A stretch of 64,000 nt of DNA from CBDIDH01 sp965277595. Its GTDB lineage: Bacteria > Planctomycetota > Planctomycetia > Isosphaerales > Isosphaeraceae. The notes below the pieces were generated by a model, which worked only from the letters and a program-made list of their open reading frames with translations, did no database searches and was not told where the DNA came from. The translations under genes were made by a program, and so were the position numbers. The stretch lies in the NCBI GenBank assembly GCA_965277595.1, contig CBDIDH010000002.1:62001-126000 (forward strand), in the 5' to 3' direction. Below, one piece after another: positions 1 to 8,620 of this stretch; the first letter of the stretch is position 1, and each line of letters opens with the position of its first letter.

Positions 1-835
1 GAGAGTATCGGCCGCTCTCGCCGTAAAAGGGCTCCGAGGTATCCCCCGCGCCGGCCGGGTTCGATTTGGGATTGAGTTGTCGCCAGCGCTGGAGCAATTC
101 GGTCTGCTTCTGACGTTGCCTGGCCCATCCATACGCCTGCTGGAGCTTGTACAGGGCGGTCACCAGATTCGGATTACATTTTAGGGCGTGCTCATAGTAG
201 GTAATCAATTCCTCGGCCTGGTCAGGCCCGGCGGGCTGGTTCGGACGTAATTTGGACGTGAGGGTTTCACCGGCCTTGAGCCAGGCATGACCATCGGTCG
301 GGTCATGGTCGGCGACAAACTGAAAATCGTTGTGGGCCTCGGACGTCCGGCCCTGCCCGAGGACGACCAGGATCAAGCCTCGGCAATAATGGGCGTAAAG
401 ATTCTGGGGATCGCGGCCAAGAACGGCGTCGAGCAGTTCGAGCGCCCCGTCAAAGCTCGAACTCCCCGCGCCGGTCTTGGCTTCCTCGGTCCTGGTTCCC
501 GAGTCGTTCAGAAGCGCGATCGCCAGGTTGATCGAACCGGGTATCCAGCCGGGAGCGCGTTCGTGAACCTCCCGAAACGCGGTGATCGCTTTCGGATATT
601 CGTAACGCTCCATGAACCCGAGCCCTTGAAAATGGGCGCGCAGCACGGCCTCAAGCTGATCGGGCGGAATCTCGTTCTTGAGAAAACCGGGCAGGGGCTT
701 GTTCTTTTCCGTCGGGTCGGGAAATGCGGCGGAAGTTGTGGGGATGTCCTTCGGCTCAGGCTTCGTGATCCCCCCGCATCCTGAGCCAAGCAGGAGGAAC
801 GCCCCGATGAGGCCAATCCCGGCTCCGCGAATCAT
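1..835 (-). CDS. TPR-containing lipoprotein, N-terminal part (cut by window edge)
   Basis: This reading frame runs off the left edge, so only about the first 278 residues are seen. The ATG at 835 gives a short hydrophobic leader ending in a lipobox (LLLGSGC, Cys20), so the protein is probably an outer-surface or periplasmic lipoprotein. The remainder is helical with TPR-like spacing (FQGLGFMERYEYPKAITAF; later Asp-Pro-Asn turns and a Leu-Leu-x-Arg-Trp segment). In planctomycetes this kind of N-terminus often precedes FG-GAP/ASPIC-UnbV (CRTAC) beta-propellers, but that part would lie outside the window, so it is inference. The start overlaps the stop of the upstream amidase gene as ATGA (835-832), implying translational coupling of the two genes. 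Confidence 0.75.
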   Translation of the reverse strand, partial: MIRGAGIGLIGAFLLLGSGCGGITKPEPKDIPTTSAAFPDPTEKNKPLPGFLKNEIPPDQLEAVLRAHFQGLGFMERYEYPKAITAFREVHERAPGWIPGSINLAIALLNDSGTRTEEAKTGAGSSSFDGALELLDAVLGRDPQNLYAHYCRGLILVVLGQGRTSEAHNDFQFVADHDPTDGHAWLKAGETLTSKLRPNQPAGPDQAEELITYYEHALKCNPNLVTALYKLQQAYGWARQRQKQTELLQRWRQLNPKSNPAGAGDTSEPFYGESGRYS

Positions 836-1827
836 CGCAAGTCCTCGCCATCGAGTCCGTTCCAGGCCGTGCCTGGCCCTTTCGACTTGTCCATCGACCC
901 CGCGCCTGGATAGCGCGGAGTCGCGTAAAGTCGGGCATAGGCTTCGGTCCGGAGATGATCGAGCATCGCATGACCTCGGCGCCGTTGCCGTTCCTGGCGG
1001 AGGCTGGCGATGTCGATCGGACCGACGACGATCTTTTCGCCAGGCCCCGGGTCGGCCTGAGACAGAACGCGCCCGTCAAAATCGACGATCATGCTGCCGC
1101 CCGGCCAGGTGAAGGGCGGATAATTCGAGGCACTCGCCCCCTGGTTCGCGGCGACGACGTATCCAAAATTCTCGACGGCTCGGGCACGATTGAAGAGCGT
1201 CCACCAGTCGAGCGGAGGCGTTGCTCCCCAGGGGTCCATGTACGCCGAAACCCGGATGAACACCTCGGCCCCGCCGAGGGCCAACGCTCGGATCGCCTCG
1301 GGAAAGAGCCAGTCATAGCAGATCGCCACGCCAAGGCGGCCGATCTCGGTTTCCACGACCGGGAAAAATGGCTCGTCATAGCCAGGTAGATCGTGCGGGC
1401 TGGCGTGGATCTCCCAGGGCAGCCACGGGTTGACCTTCCGATACCGGCTCAAAAGGCCGTCGGGTCCCACGAGACACGTCGTGTTAAAAACATGATCGGG
1501 CCAACGCGAGTCGACTTCGAGGAACGACCCTGTCTGGATGTAAACGCCACGTTCCTTCGCCTTGGCCGAATATCGATCGATGTGTTCGTTTGGAATCGAA
1601 ACGGCGAGCTTGTCGCGAAGCTGCTCGACCGATTCATACACCGGCGCCGCGTGCGCGAACTCGGGAAAGACGATCAGACGTACGTCGAAGAAGGGAGCGT
1701 ATCCCAGTACGGCCCGATCGATCATGGCGAGCATCGCATCCACGCGACTGGGAATCTCGCGGCGATCGCGCGGGCAGGGGAAATCCGTCTGGCAGGCCGC
1801 GGCGTAGTAACGGAGAGGCTCGGGCAT
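832..1827 (-). CDS. Carbon-nitrogen hydrolase (nitrilase superfamily amidase)
   Basis: This 331-residue cytoplasmic enzyme of the nitrilase superfamily hydrolyses a C-N bond in an amide, carbamoyl or nitrile substrate. The catalytic triad is visible: Glu56 (VFPEF), Lys131 (RYRKVNPW) and Cys170 (AICYDWLFPE). The WGATPPLDWW and FNRARAVENFGYVVAANQG segments match the family C-terminal core. It resembles formamidase/aliphatic-amidase-like members more than NAD synthetase or beta-ureidopropionase, but the substrate cannot be told from sequence. There is no signal peptide. It is upstream of, and overlaps by four bases, the TPR lipoprotein gene. The family assignment is very safe; the substrate is unknown. 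Confidence 0.93.
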   Translation of the reverse strand: MPEPLRYYAAACQTDFPCPRDRREIPSRVDAMLAMIDRAVLGYAPFFDVRLIVFPEFAHAAPVYESVEQLRDKLAVSIPNEHIDRYSAKAKERGVYIQTGSFLEVDSRWPDHVFNTTCLVGPDGLLSRYRKVNPWLPWEIHASPHDLPGYDEPFFPVVETEIGRLGVAICYDWLFPEAIRALALGGAEVFIRVSAYMDPWGATPPLDWWTLFNRARAVENFGYVVAANQGASASNYPPFTWPGGSMIVDFDGRVLSQADPGPGEKIVVGPIDIASLRQERQRRRGHAMLDHLRTEAYARLYATPRYPGAGSMDKSKGPGTAWNGLDGEDLR

Positions 1828-1936
1828 CGAAGGTCTTCAGGGGTCGCGAGAAGGTCTGGGCGGGGCGGAAGCGTTCTCGACGTGATTCTGTCAGCTTGAC
1901 CCGCCAAGTTCAAGCGAGGGCAGGCCGACGCCGCGA

Positions 1937-2746
1937 TTACTTTTCGGCGGGAGCCGGTGGCCTGGACGCATCGAGGAAGGCCGCGAGCGCCGGGTCGGGT
2001 TGGCGATCGCTCAGGCGAATGAAAACATCCGAGGCTCGACGCGTCTGCCCGGACAGATAGAACTGAGCGCCAAGGACCAGCCAGGCGTCTCGGTCACCCG
2101 GCTCGATGAGAACGTGCGATTCGAGCTTGCTGATCTGTCGGAGGAAATCCGCGGGCTCGGCGTAGATCGTTTGGATGTCGGGGGCCTTCGCGAGAAAGGC
2201 CGGTTCGGCGGCCAGAGCCGCGCGAATATGATCGGCCGATTCCTTGAACTGCCCGCGAACGAGTGCGATTTGCGCCAGTCGGACCCTGGGCGCGGCGGCG
2301 TCGGGATCGGCCTTGACGGCCTGATCGTACCGTTCGCTCGCACGCTTCAAATTCCCTGCGCGAAAGAGGCGATCGCCGATCGTCACGAGCTGCCCCTGCT
2401 TCGCCGGATCGGACCGCTTGACCTGCCGGACGATCCGCTGTCTCGGCATCGGCATGTTCGGTGGAACGGGGCCTGCGGCGAGGCCAGGGTTGGCCATGAT
2501 CGGGAAAATCAGCGGTGCCGGCTGGACATAGGCCGGCGAGTAGGCGAAGCCGAAGGGACTACCAAAAGACCCATACCAGGCCCAGCCACCCGACCCCACG
2601 GTGAAGGGAATTCCATAGGAGGAACCCGACGTTCCGATGGAGCTTCCTCCGTGATGCGCGTGACCTCCGTAATGTCCGTGGCCCAAGGCAATCGAGGGCA
2701 AGAAGACGGCGAGAATCGCGAGCGGGAGTCGGCGTCGAAGAGACAT
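1937..2746 (-). CDS. Secreted TPR-repeat protein with His/Gly-rich N-terminus
   Basis: The 269-residue product starts with a clear signal peptide (MSLRRRLPLAILAVFLPSIA, cleavage near residue 22). A His/Gly/Ser-rich low-complexity stretch follows (GHGHYGGHAHHGG), which could bind metal or simply be a linker, and then an aromatic Pro/Gly segment. From about residue 115 to 255 there are TPR-type helices (GNLKRASERYDQAVKADPD; GQFKESADHIRAALAAEP; SGQTRRASDVFIRLSDRQPD). This architecture is common among exported planctomycete proteins of unknown role. It lies 110 bases downstream of the kinase gene on the same strand. No enzymatic motif is seen, so a scaffolding or binding role is only a guess. Confidence 0.85.
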   Translation of the reverse strand: MSLRRRLPLAILAVFLPSIALGHGHYGGHAHHGGSSIGTSGSSYGIPFTVGSGGWAWYGSFGSPFGFAYSPAYVQPAPLIFPIMANPGLAAGPVPPNMPMPRQRIVRQVKRSDPAKQGQLVTIGDRLFRAGNLKRASERYDQAVKADPDAAAPRVRLAQIALVRGQFKESADHIRAALAAEPAFLAKAPDIQTIYAEPADFLRQISKLESHVLIEPGDRDAWLVLGAQFYLSGQTRRASDVFIRLSDRQPDPALAAFLDASRPPAPAEK

Positions 2747-2857
2747 GGTGAGACGCCCTCCGATAGACGAGCGAAGAATCCGGTCGACATCGTAATTATC
2801 CGTCGATCACCCCAGAAAAACAATGCTGATCGCGAGAGGGTCGCGTGCTCGCAACGC

Positions 2858-5800
2858 TCACCGCGCCCGCGAAACACGCGCCGGAGGCTTGATTCCCAGG
2901 CGAGAGAGATCCACGCCGAGGTCGCCGGGCGGATCATCCTTGGGAAAGGTCGGATCGATGAAGAGGTCCGCGGTGACCACGTCGCCGGGCCGGAGCGCCC
3001 GGGTGACGAGCCGTCGCGTCATCGTGCCCGAGGGTGTTCGCGGACCTGTCGACGAATGGACGTGATTCGATCCCCAGACTTCAAACCACTGGCGGACCAC
3101 GTCCGGATGCATGTCTGAGGGCAAAGGTGCCCCGATCGCGCCGAGAAAATGCGAAAGCTCGAACGCATCTCCGTAACTCTGCCAGAATAAATAGCCCTGG
3201 CTGAACGCGTCGCGATCGGCCCGAAGCAGAATGGAATCTTGCGACCGACGCTCGTACGTCCCGAAAAATGCCGAGCGATGGGTTGAGACGAGCCAGGGGC
3301 GATCGGGTCCGCGTTTTGAGCCGGGGACGGCGTCCAGTTGCACAACCGCCCGCGCCGCGACAACGGTACAATGGTCGAGCCACAGGTCGGCCCCGAATTT
3401 TCGCGGAGCCGTCAGCGCGGGGCGAAGCCGAATCGCCGTCGTCTCAGCGGCCAGGGCCGAATGAGAAATGGCCACCATGCCACGCCCCAGCGTGGCCGAG
3501 ATCGCCTCACCTCGTGAGTTCAAGATGCACTCGGTGATCCGGCACGTTGGCCGGTCGACGACACCGTCAAACGGCCAGGACGTCAGCGGGGGCTTCACCG
3601 CCGGCAAGGGGTCGGCTCCCGAAGCGTGAAAGTCAATGAGCCCCTGCCCCTCGGCGGTCGCGGGTCCGCGAGAGAGGAATCGGCAGCGGTTCAAGATAAG
3701 GTGTCCGTCCTCGACGCGCACGAATTGTTGCGCGCGAGCCGGCTCGTTGCTCACGATCGTGACCCCATTCAGCGAGAGACTCCCCTGTTTCACCGACAGC
3801 AAGGTCGCGCCGGGGCGCGGTCGAGCGCAGACCCAGGAAAGCGGTCGGTTCGCCGGTGACGCGTTCACGTCGATCTCAACCGAGGTGTGATCGGGGATCG
3901 AAACCGGTGTCCAGTCGTGCGTGCCCGATCCCGAGACCCGAACGCGAATGAGCCGATCATTCGGCTTGATGGACGCGCCGAGAAATCGGCCGAGGTCTCC
4001 CGACCAGGTCGGCGCATCGGCATCAAAGGTCAGCTCGCGAATCCCCGGGGCAGTCGTCAATGGTATGGCGGTCGATGCGGGATTGCCTGTCGCGCGCGGC
4101 AGGCCCGAGGCATCGGTAAGACCGCGAATCAGCGGCCGAGGAAAGGACTCGATCGTTTCTTCGAGCAAGCACGGGTGAGGCGTGGGGAAAAACGTGACCA
4201 GTTCCGCGTGGTCGCCGACAAGCGCCGGTAGCGTGGAAGGCCCGACGCGTTCCGCCGGAACCGGCAAGGAAGGAACTCCGATCGTCTCTCGCGAGTGAGC
4301 CTCAGTTCCATTCCAGAGCGTCCGCGCGGCGTCAAGGTGGGAAACTCGAATCGTGGCGTTCTTGCCCGAGGCGAGCCAGCCGTTCCAGCCCGAGAAGTCA
4401 TTCGCCTCACCATCCCAGGCGATCGTTTCCGCGAAATCTGGGTTGTCCTCATGAAGGACAATCATCGGGGTCGGATCGGCCGACGCAAGGTGATCGAAGC
4501 ACGACGCCACGGCCTTGACGCCCACCGAGCCCGCTCGAATTCCGCCCGACCCTTCCGCCTGTTCAAGGAATGGGCCACGACTCGCGACGAGACTACGATC
4601 GAGGTAAATTCGACGATCCGCGGCCCCCGAACGACTCAGGCCGATCGTCGTTCCCAGTCCGTTGACGATTCCCGAACGTGCGATCAGCACGTCCGCGGCC
4701 CCTGCGCCGAGGTCGATCGCGGACCGAAACGAGCCTCGAAGCAGGCATTCTTCCACTCGAATCCGAGAACGCCCCCCCTCGCCGACTGTCCGCACGATCG
4801 TAAATGGCGTCGCCGCGCGATTGACGATCGTGAAGGTGCAGTTGCGAAGTGTCAGCGATCCCCCTTGAATCGAGAAGATGGATGTCAGATCGCGCGGCAG
4901 GTCCTTCAGGTCAACGATCACGTCCAATCCGTCCAGAATCAGCGAACGCGACTCCAGGAGAAAGAAGGCTGTCCGACCGGGGACCGACTCAAACTTTGGC
5001 GTTTCCAGGCGAATCATGGGTCGATATCCGCTTCGAGCCCGGATCAACTTAACCTCGCCCGAATCACGCAGGTCGCGTTCGAAGTAGGGGCCGTTATCCG
5101 TGATCTCGATGGTCCCATTCCCAATCACGTCAAGCGCCGCGCTGAGCGAGGGCTTCCTCTCGGGATCGCGCGGGTCGAGGAGACGCCCGACGTGAAGCCG
5201 CGCGCCGCCGATCTGATCGGGAATAGCCTCACGCGCCCATTCCGGCAGGAACCTCTGTTCCACCGCCGGGTCGACGTGGACCCCCGCCGCGCGCGGAATG
5301 TCGCGCTCGGCGGGCGGCTTGACCTTCGCGGCGGAATTTAGCGGAAGGACTTTCGCGGGATCGGTCGTCGTCTTGAAATTCTTGGCCTTCGCCGCGATTG
5401 CCGGGGACTTGCTCCGCGCCGGGCCTTCGGGATTCACCGGCTCGGGAACCTCCGCGACGGGCAGCGGGGCCACCGATTCCTGAACGCCTTCGGTCAAGGT
5501 CACAGGCGGAGCGTCGGTAAGCGTCGCTCGATAAAGCTGGTCAAAGGCGATCACGGCGGCGACAAGTCCCACGCCGGCGATCACGAGCGCTTTCAACCAC
5601 GACGCTTCCTCCTTCGACATTCTCCGCGAAGGGATGCTGACTTTGCCCGGAAGATGCCCGACCTCGACTGACTCCTCCTTCGACTCCGGGCCTGGACGAT
5701 CGACGCCCCCCCTGCCCGTCCGCGGCGTGATCAACGTGGGCGCTGGCCGCGCGACGCTGGGTCGCGAATTCTTCGGCGCGGGAATTTCCCGGTCGTCGTC

Positions 5801-6922
5801 ATCGATCATCGCCGCGAGCTCCGCCATCGAGACCTCTGGCATCCGAGGTTCCTCGGCGACCGGCACGAGATCCTCGGCTTCCTCCGAGAGGTCGAGCGGC
5901 TGAAAGCTAACCGATGCGGGGGCGACGTCCTCATCATCGTCGAAGACCGCGTACATTGGCGGGCTTTCGGCGTCGTCAGTCGCGTCGACGAGCGACTGGA
6001 GCGTCGGCGGCGGCTCGTCCTCATCGTCGAAGAGCGCATCGAGCGTTTCCGGCTCGTCGGAGTTTGGTCGAGCCTCGGGAAGCGCCGCGAACGCGTCGAG
6101 CAACTCGGCGTAGGTGCCGAAGCGGTTCTCCGGGCGCTTGGCCATCATCTTGCGAACGACCGCGGAGATCTCGGGCGAAAGCTCGGGGCGGTCCTTCCGA
6201 GGATCAGGTGCCGAGGCGGTGAAGTGGCGCGTGAGCTTCTCGGTGATGTCTCCCCCCGGAAACGGCGGCTGTCCGGTCAGCATGAAAAAGAAGGTGCAAC
6301 CGAGCGAGTAAATGTCGCTCCGTTCGCTCGTCGCCCGACTATTTCGCGCCTGCTCGGGCGACATGTAATCGACGGTGCCGACCGTGGTTCCCTCGCGGGT
6401 CACGCGTTCGTCTTCGGCCTCGGCCTGAAGCGCCAGGCCGAGGTCGGCAACTTTCACCGTTCCGGTGGTGGAAAGGAGGATATTCGCGGGCTTGATGTCC
6501 CGGTGAATAACTCCCTGCTCCGCCGCGTATTTGAGCCCCTCGGCGACGCCTTTCACAACCGCGATCGCCTCGGCCGCGGGCATTGGCCCGTACTTGCGGA
6601 CCCAGTCATGAAGGTCGCCGCCTGGAACGTATTCGAGAACGAGGTAATACTGGCCGTTGTCGACCCCGTGATCGTAGATCGCGACGATGTTCGGGTGTTC
6701 GAGCGCCTCGGCGCTTTTTGCCTCGCGGAGGAAGCGCTGGAGCAAGGTTCTGTTACGGGCGAGATTTCGCGAGAGGACCTTGAGGGCGACCTCGACCCCG
6801 GTTTCGGAATGCTCGGCGCGGTAGACCGAACTCATTCCCCCCGAACCGAGAGGCTCGACGAGTCGATAGCTTCCAATTCTCTGAACAGGTTTGGCATCCT
6901 GGGGCAGGTCGTCTTCGGCCAT
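2858..6922 (-). CDS. Membrane Ser/Thr protein kinase with large beta-helix-like extracytoplasmic region
   Basis: This is a Hanks-type kinase of 1354 residues counting from the ATG at 6922. An in-frame start at 7102 exists, but the 60 extra residues lack kinase homology and a GAGG-like ribosome site precedes 6922. Kinase domain (about 17-275): glycine loop LGSGGMSSVY, Lys48 (VALKVL), HRDIKPANILL (Asp142), DLG instead of DFG at Asp160, and APE-like MSPE. An acidic, Pro-rich linker (285-435) follows, then one membrane span at about 442-463. The outer region of about 890 residues has two blocks of short, repeating beta strands with Asn/Gly turns (LTLRNCTF, LNRCRFLS), like right-handed beta-helices. 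The kinase presumably faces the cytoplasm and the helices the periplasm, where they could sense a polysaccharide ligand (inference). Confidence 0.93.
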   Translation of the reverse strand: MAEDDLPQDAKPVQRIGSYRLVEPLGSGGMSSVYRAEHSETGVEVALKVLSRNLARNRTLLQRFLREAKSAEALEHPNIVAIYDHGVDNGQYYLVLEYVPGGDLHDWVRKYGPMPAAEAIAVVKGVAEGLKYAAEQGVIHRDIKPANILLSTTGTVKVADLGLALQAEAEDERVTREGTTVGTVDYMSPEQARNSRATSERSDIYSLGCTFFFMLTGQPPFPGGDITEKLTRHFTASAPDPRKDRPELSPEISAVVRKMMAKRPENRFGTYAELLDAFAALPEARPNSDEPETLDALFDDEDEPPPTLQSLVDATDDAESPPMYAVFDDDEDVAPASVSFQPLDLSEEAEDLVPVAEEPRMPEVSMAELAAMIDDDDREIPAPKNSRPSVARPAPTLITPRTGRGGVDRPGPESKEESVEVGHLPGKVSIPSRRMSKEEASWLKALVIAGVGLVAAVIAFDQLYRATLTDAPPVTLTEGVQESVAPLPVAEVPEPVNPEGPARSKSPAIAAKAKNFKTTTDPAKVLPLNSAAKVKPPAERDIPRAAGVHVDPAVEQRFLPEWAREAIPDQIGGARLHVGRLLDPRDPERKPSLSAALDVIGNGTIEITDNGPYFERDLRDSGEVKLIRARSGYRPMIRLETPKFESVPGRTAFFLLESRSLILDGLDVIVDLKDLPRDLTSIFSIQGGSLTLRNCTFTIVNRAATPFTIVRTVGEGGRSRIRVEECLLRGSFRSAIDLGAGAADVLIARSGIVNGLGTTIGLSRSGAADRRIYLDRSLVASRGPFLEQAEGSGGIRAGSVGVKAVASCFDHLASADPTPMIVLHEDNPDFAETIAWDGEANDFSGWNGWLASGKNATIRVSHLDAARTLWNGTEAHSRETIGVPSLPVPAERVGPSTLPALVGDHAELVTFFPTPHPCLLEETIESFPRPLIRGLTDASGLPRATGNPASTAIPLTTAPGIRELTFDADAPTWSGDLGRFLGASIKPNDRLIRVRVSGSGTHDWTPVSIPDHTSVEIDVNASPANRPLSWVCARPRPGATLLSVKQGSLSLNGVTIVSNEPARAQQFVRVEDGHLILNRCRFLSRGPATAEGQGLIDFHASGADPLPAVKPPLTSWPFDGVVDRPTCRITECILNSRGEAISATLGRGMVAISHSALAAETTAIRLRPALTAPRKFGADLWLDHCTVVAARAVVQLDAVPGSKRGPDRPWLVSTHRSAFFGTYERRSQDSILLRADRDAFSQGYLFWQSYGDAFELSHFLGAIGAPLPSDMHPDVVRQWFEVWGSNHVHSSTGPRTPSGTMTRRLVTRALRPGDVVTADLFIDPTFPKDDPPGDLGVDLSRLGIKPPARVSRAR

Positions 6923-7076
6923 CGTCTGCGCGATCCCCTCGGCCTGGTCCGGGCCGTCCTGCCCTGTCTGGAACCTCTCCACGGCGGGCCTTCGTCCTGC
7001 TCGCGAGAGATCACCTGGGAGCACCATCGTCCATGATACGCCAATGCGTCGGTCAGTGGCCAATGATTCGCCATCG

Positions 7077-7962
7077 TCACGCCGAGGATTCTGGCCTCCC
7101 ATTCATTGCGGCACCTTGGAGTCTGAGCGATTCTCGGTGTTTCAAGGTTCCCGATGAGCAATTACAGCGCACCTCCAGCCTCGCCAGGTTGAGTCCTCCG
7201 TCGACGTGCGAAATCTCTTCAGTTGAGAAGGGAAAGGCGCCCGAGGCAATCGCGGCGACGGCCTTGCCGAGATCCTCGGGTGTGCCCCAACGCCGAATCG
7301 GAGAGCGTGCATCGGCGACTCGGTGGTCATACGAGGCTCGAACCCCCGAGGTCGTGTCGGTGTCGAACACACCGGGGCGAATCTCAAAAACGTGAACCCT
7401 TTTTCGGCAAGGCGGACCGCGAACAACCTGGCGAGCATACTCAGCGCGGCCTTAAAAATAGAGTACTCCGCCCGATCCACGCTCGCGAACCGACTCGATA
7501 CGGAGCTGATGAAAACAAGCAAGGGATCGTCGACCACCCCTCGCCCTTTCAGATCGAGGAACGTTCGCGCAACCTCCTGATTGAGCAAAAAGTGGCCTCG
7601 AAGATTCGTGCCGAGAACGCCGTCAAAACTCTCCGAGGACACGTCGAGCAAGTCTCTCCGTTTCTCAGGCGCGACCCCCGCGTTATTGACTCAGACGTCG
7701 AAACGCCCGAAACGTTCGAGGATTTCCTCAATGAGTTTTCGCCCCGCTTCGCCGATGGAGATGTCCGCTCGAAACGCGACCGCGGACGGTGCCCCTTCGC
7801 CACGGCAACGGCGCAAGCGCGGTTCGCGGCCTGAAGATCACGTCGATCATTGATCGCGACCGAAAGTCCTCAGGCGGCGAGTTCCGCCACGATCCCCCGG
7901 CCGATCCCTCGACCGCCGCCGGTCACCACGGCCACGCGCGATTCACGATGCATTGTGCCCAT
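7077..7962 (-). pseudogene. Short-chain dehydrogenase/reductase pseudogene
   Basis: The frame starts at the ATG at 7962 with an SDR Rossmann motif (VTGGGRGIGRGI). An in-frame TGA follows after AELAA; a frame change comes about 65 codons in; a second in-frame TGA replaces the residue before VNNAG; and another frame change follows GFTFLRF. Joining the frames gives a nearly complete SDR: NNAG, LLVFISSVSS, catalytic Tyr and Lys in EYSIFK, then IRPGVFDTDT and a C-terminal HVDGGLNLARL. With four independent lesions the gene cannot make a functional enzyme. The intact ancestor resembles FabG-type 3-oxoacyl reductases. Any short intact frame inside it is a remnant, not a gene. Confidence 0.88.
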
Positions 7963-8175
7963 CCTCTCGACTCGAGCGCGACGCGAACGCGTCAAGTCTA
8001 CGCGGTCGCTGAAATCGCCGTAATTTGGCCAGGAGGCCGTTGAGGCGTTCCCTACGGCAATGAACCCTTCGGATCGGTTGACAGGACCGAAGGGCGTCGG
8101 CAAGAATCTAACGAGATCGGGCCAGGTCGGGACCAGCGGTCGACCGGCTTGCTCCGCCGTGGAAGCGAACGAAAG

Positions 8176-8249
8176 GCGCCCGTAGCTCAGGTGGATAGAG
8201 CGGCGGTTTCCTAAACCGCAGGCCGCAGGTTCGAATCCTGCCGGGCGTA
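8176..8249 (+). tRNA. tRNA-Arg (anticodon CCT)
   Basis: A full cloverleaf can be drawn. The acceptor GCGCCCG pairs with CGGGCGT, the D arm is GCTC/GAGC, the anticodon stem GCGGT/ACCGC carries loop TTCCTAA, and the T arm GCAGG-TTCGAAT-CCTGC is standard. The anticodon CCT reads AGG. No 3' CCA is encoded. A second tRNA-Arg lies 43 bases downstream with the same acceptor stem. Confidence 0.96.
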
Positions 8250-8292
8250 TTGAACGCCGGTCGATCGCGTTGGAGTATCGTTGAAAGCAGGA

Positions 8293-8365
8293 GCGCCCGT
8301 AGCTCAGTGGATAGAGCAACGGTTTTCTAAACCGTCGGTCGTAGGTTCGAATCCTACCGGGCGTA
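8293..8365 (+). tRNA. tRNA-Arg (anticodon TCT)
   Basis: The cloverleaf has acceptor GCGCCCG/CGGGCGT, anticodon stem ACGGT/ACCGT with loop TTTCTAA, and T arm GTAGG-TTCGAAT-CCTAC. The anticodon TCT reads AGA. It shares the acceptor stem and D arm with the upstream tRNA-Arg(CCT), suggesting an old tandem duplication with a changed anticodon. Confidence 0.96.
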
Positions 8366-8512
8366 ACTTTCTGCCTGGGATCGAGACGGAGTTTCGCCCA
8401 GGCGTCAGGCGCCGCTGGGCCGTCGTCCCCTTGACTTTGGGTTGCTCGCCGCATCTGATGGAATCACACGCGAAGTCCAGTCCGCGCGTGGAAACGTTGT
8501 AGGAGGAAAATG

Positions 8513-8528
8513 CGTTTCACGTGGAACG
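8513..8528 (+). promoter_or_regulatory. parS: parS-like ParB binding site 1
   Basis: The 16-mer CGTTTCACGTGGAACG carries the 14-base core GTTTCACGTGGAAC. This matches the widely conserved chromosomal parS consensus (TGTTTCACGTGAAACA type) except for one substitution inside the dyad. The identical core recurs at 13092 and 20611, flanking parAB. The site lies just before the ECF sigma gene and overlaps its possible longer N-terminus. Confidence 0.85.
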
Positions 8529-8620
8529 CAAGAAAATGCCGCGCGGGTGGATTCACCAGTTTTACGACGATCCCGCTAGGCCGAACAAAACGCACCCGCG
8601 CCTCGGGTGAGGTCGTCCGC

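Noticed and set aside
7142..7651. Open frame of 169 codons with SDR motifs
   Set aside because: It is the middle section of the SDR pseudogene, lacks the nucleotide-binding N-terminus and loses the correct frame before the C-terminus.
8281..8502. Small open frame covering tRNA-Arg(TCT)
   Set aside because: It is the tRNA gene read as protein.
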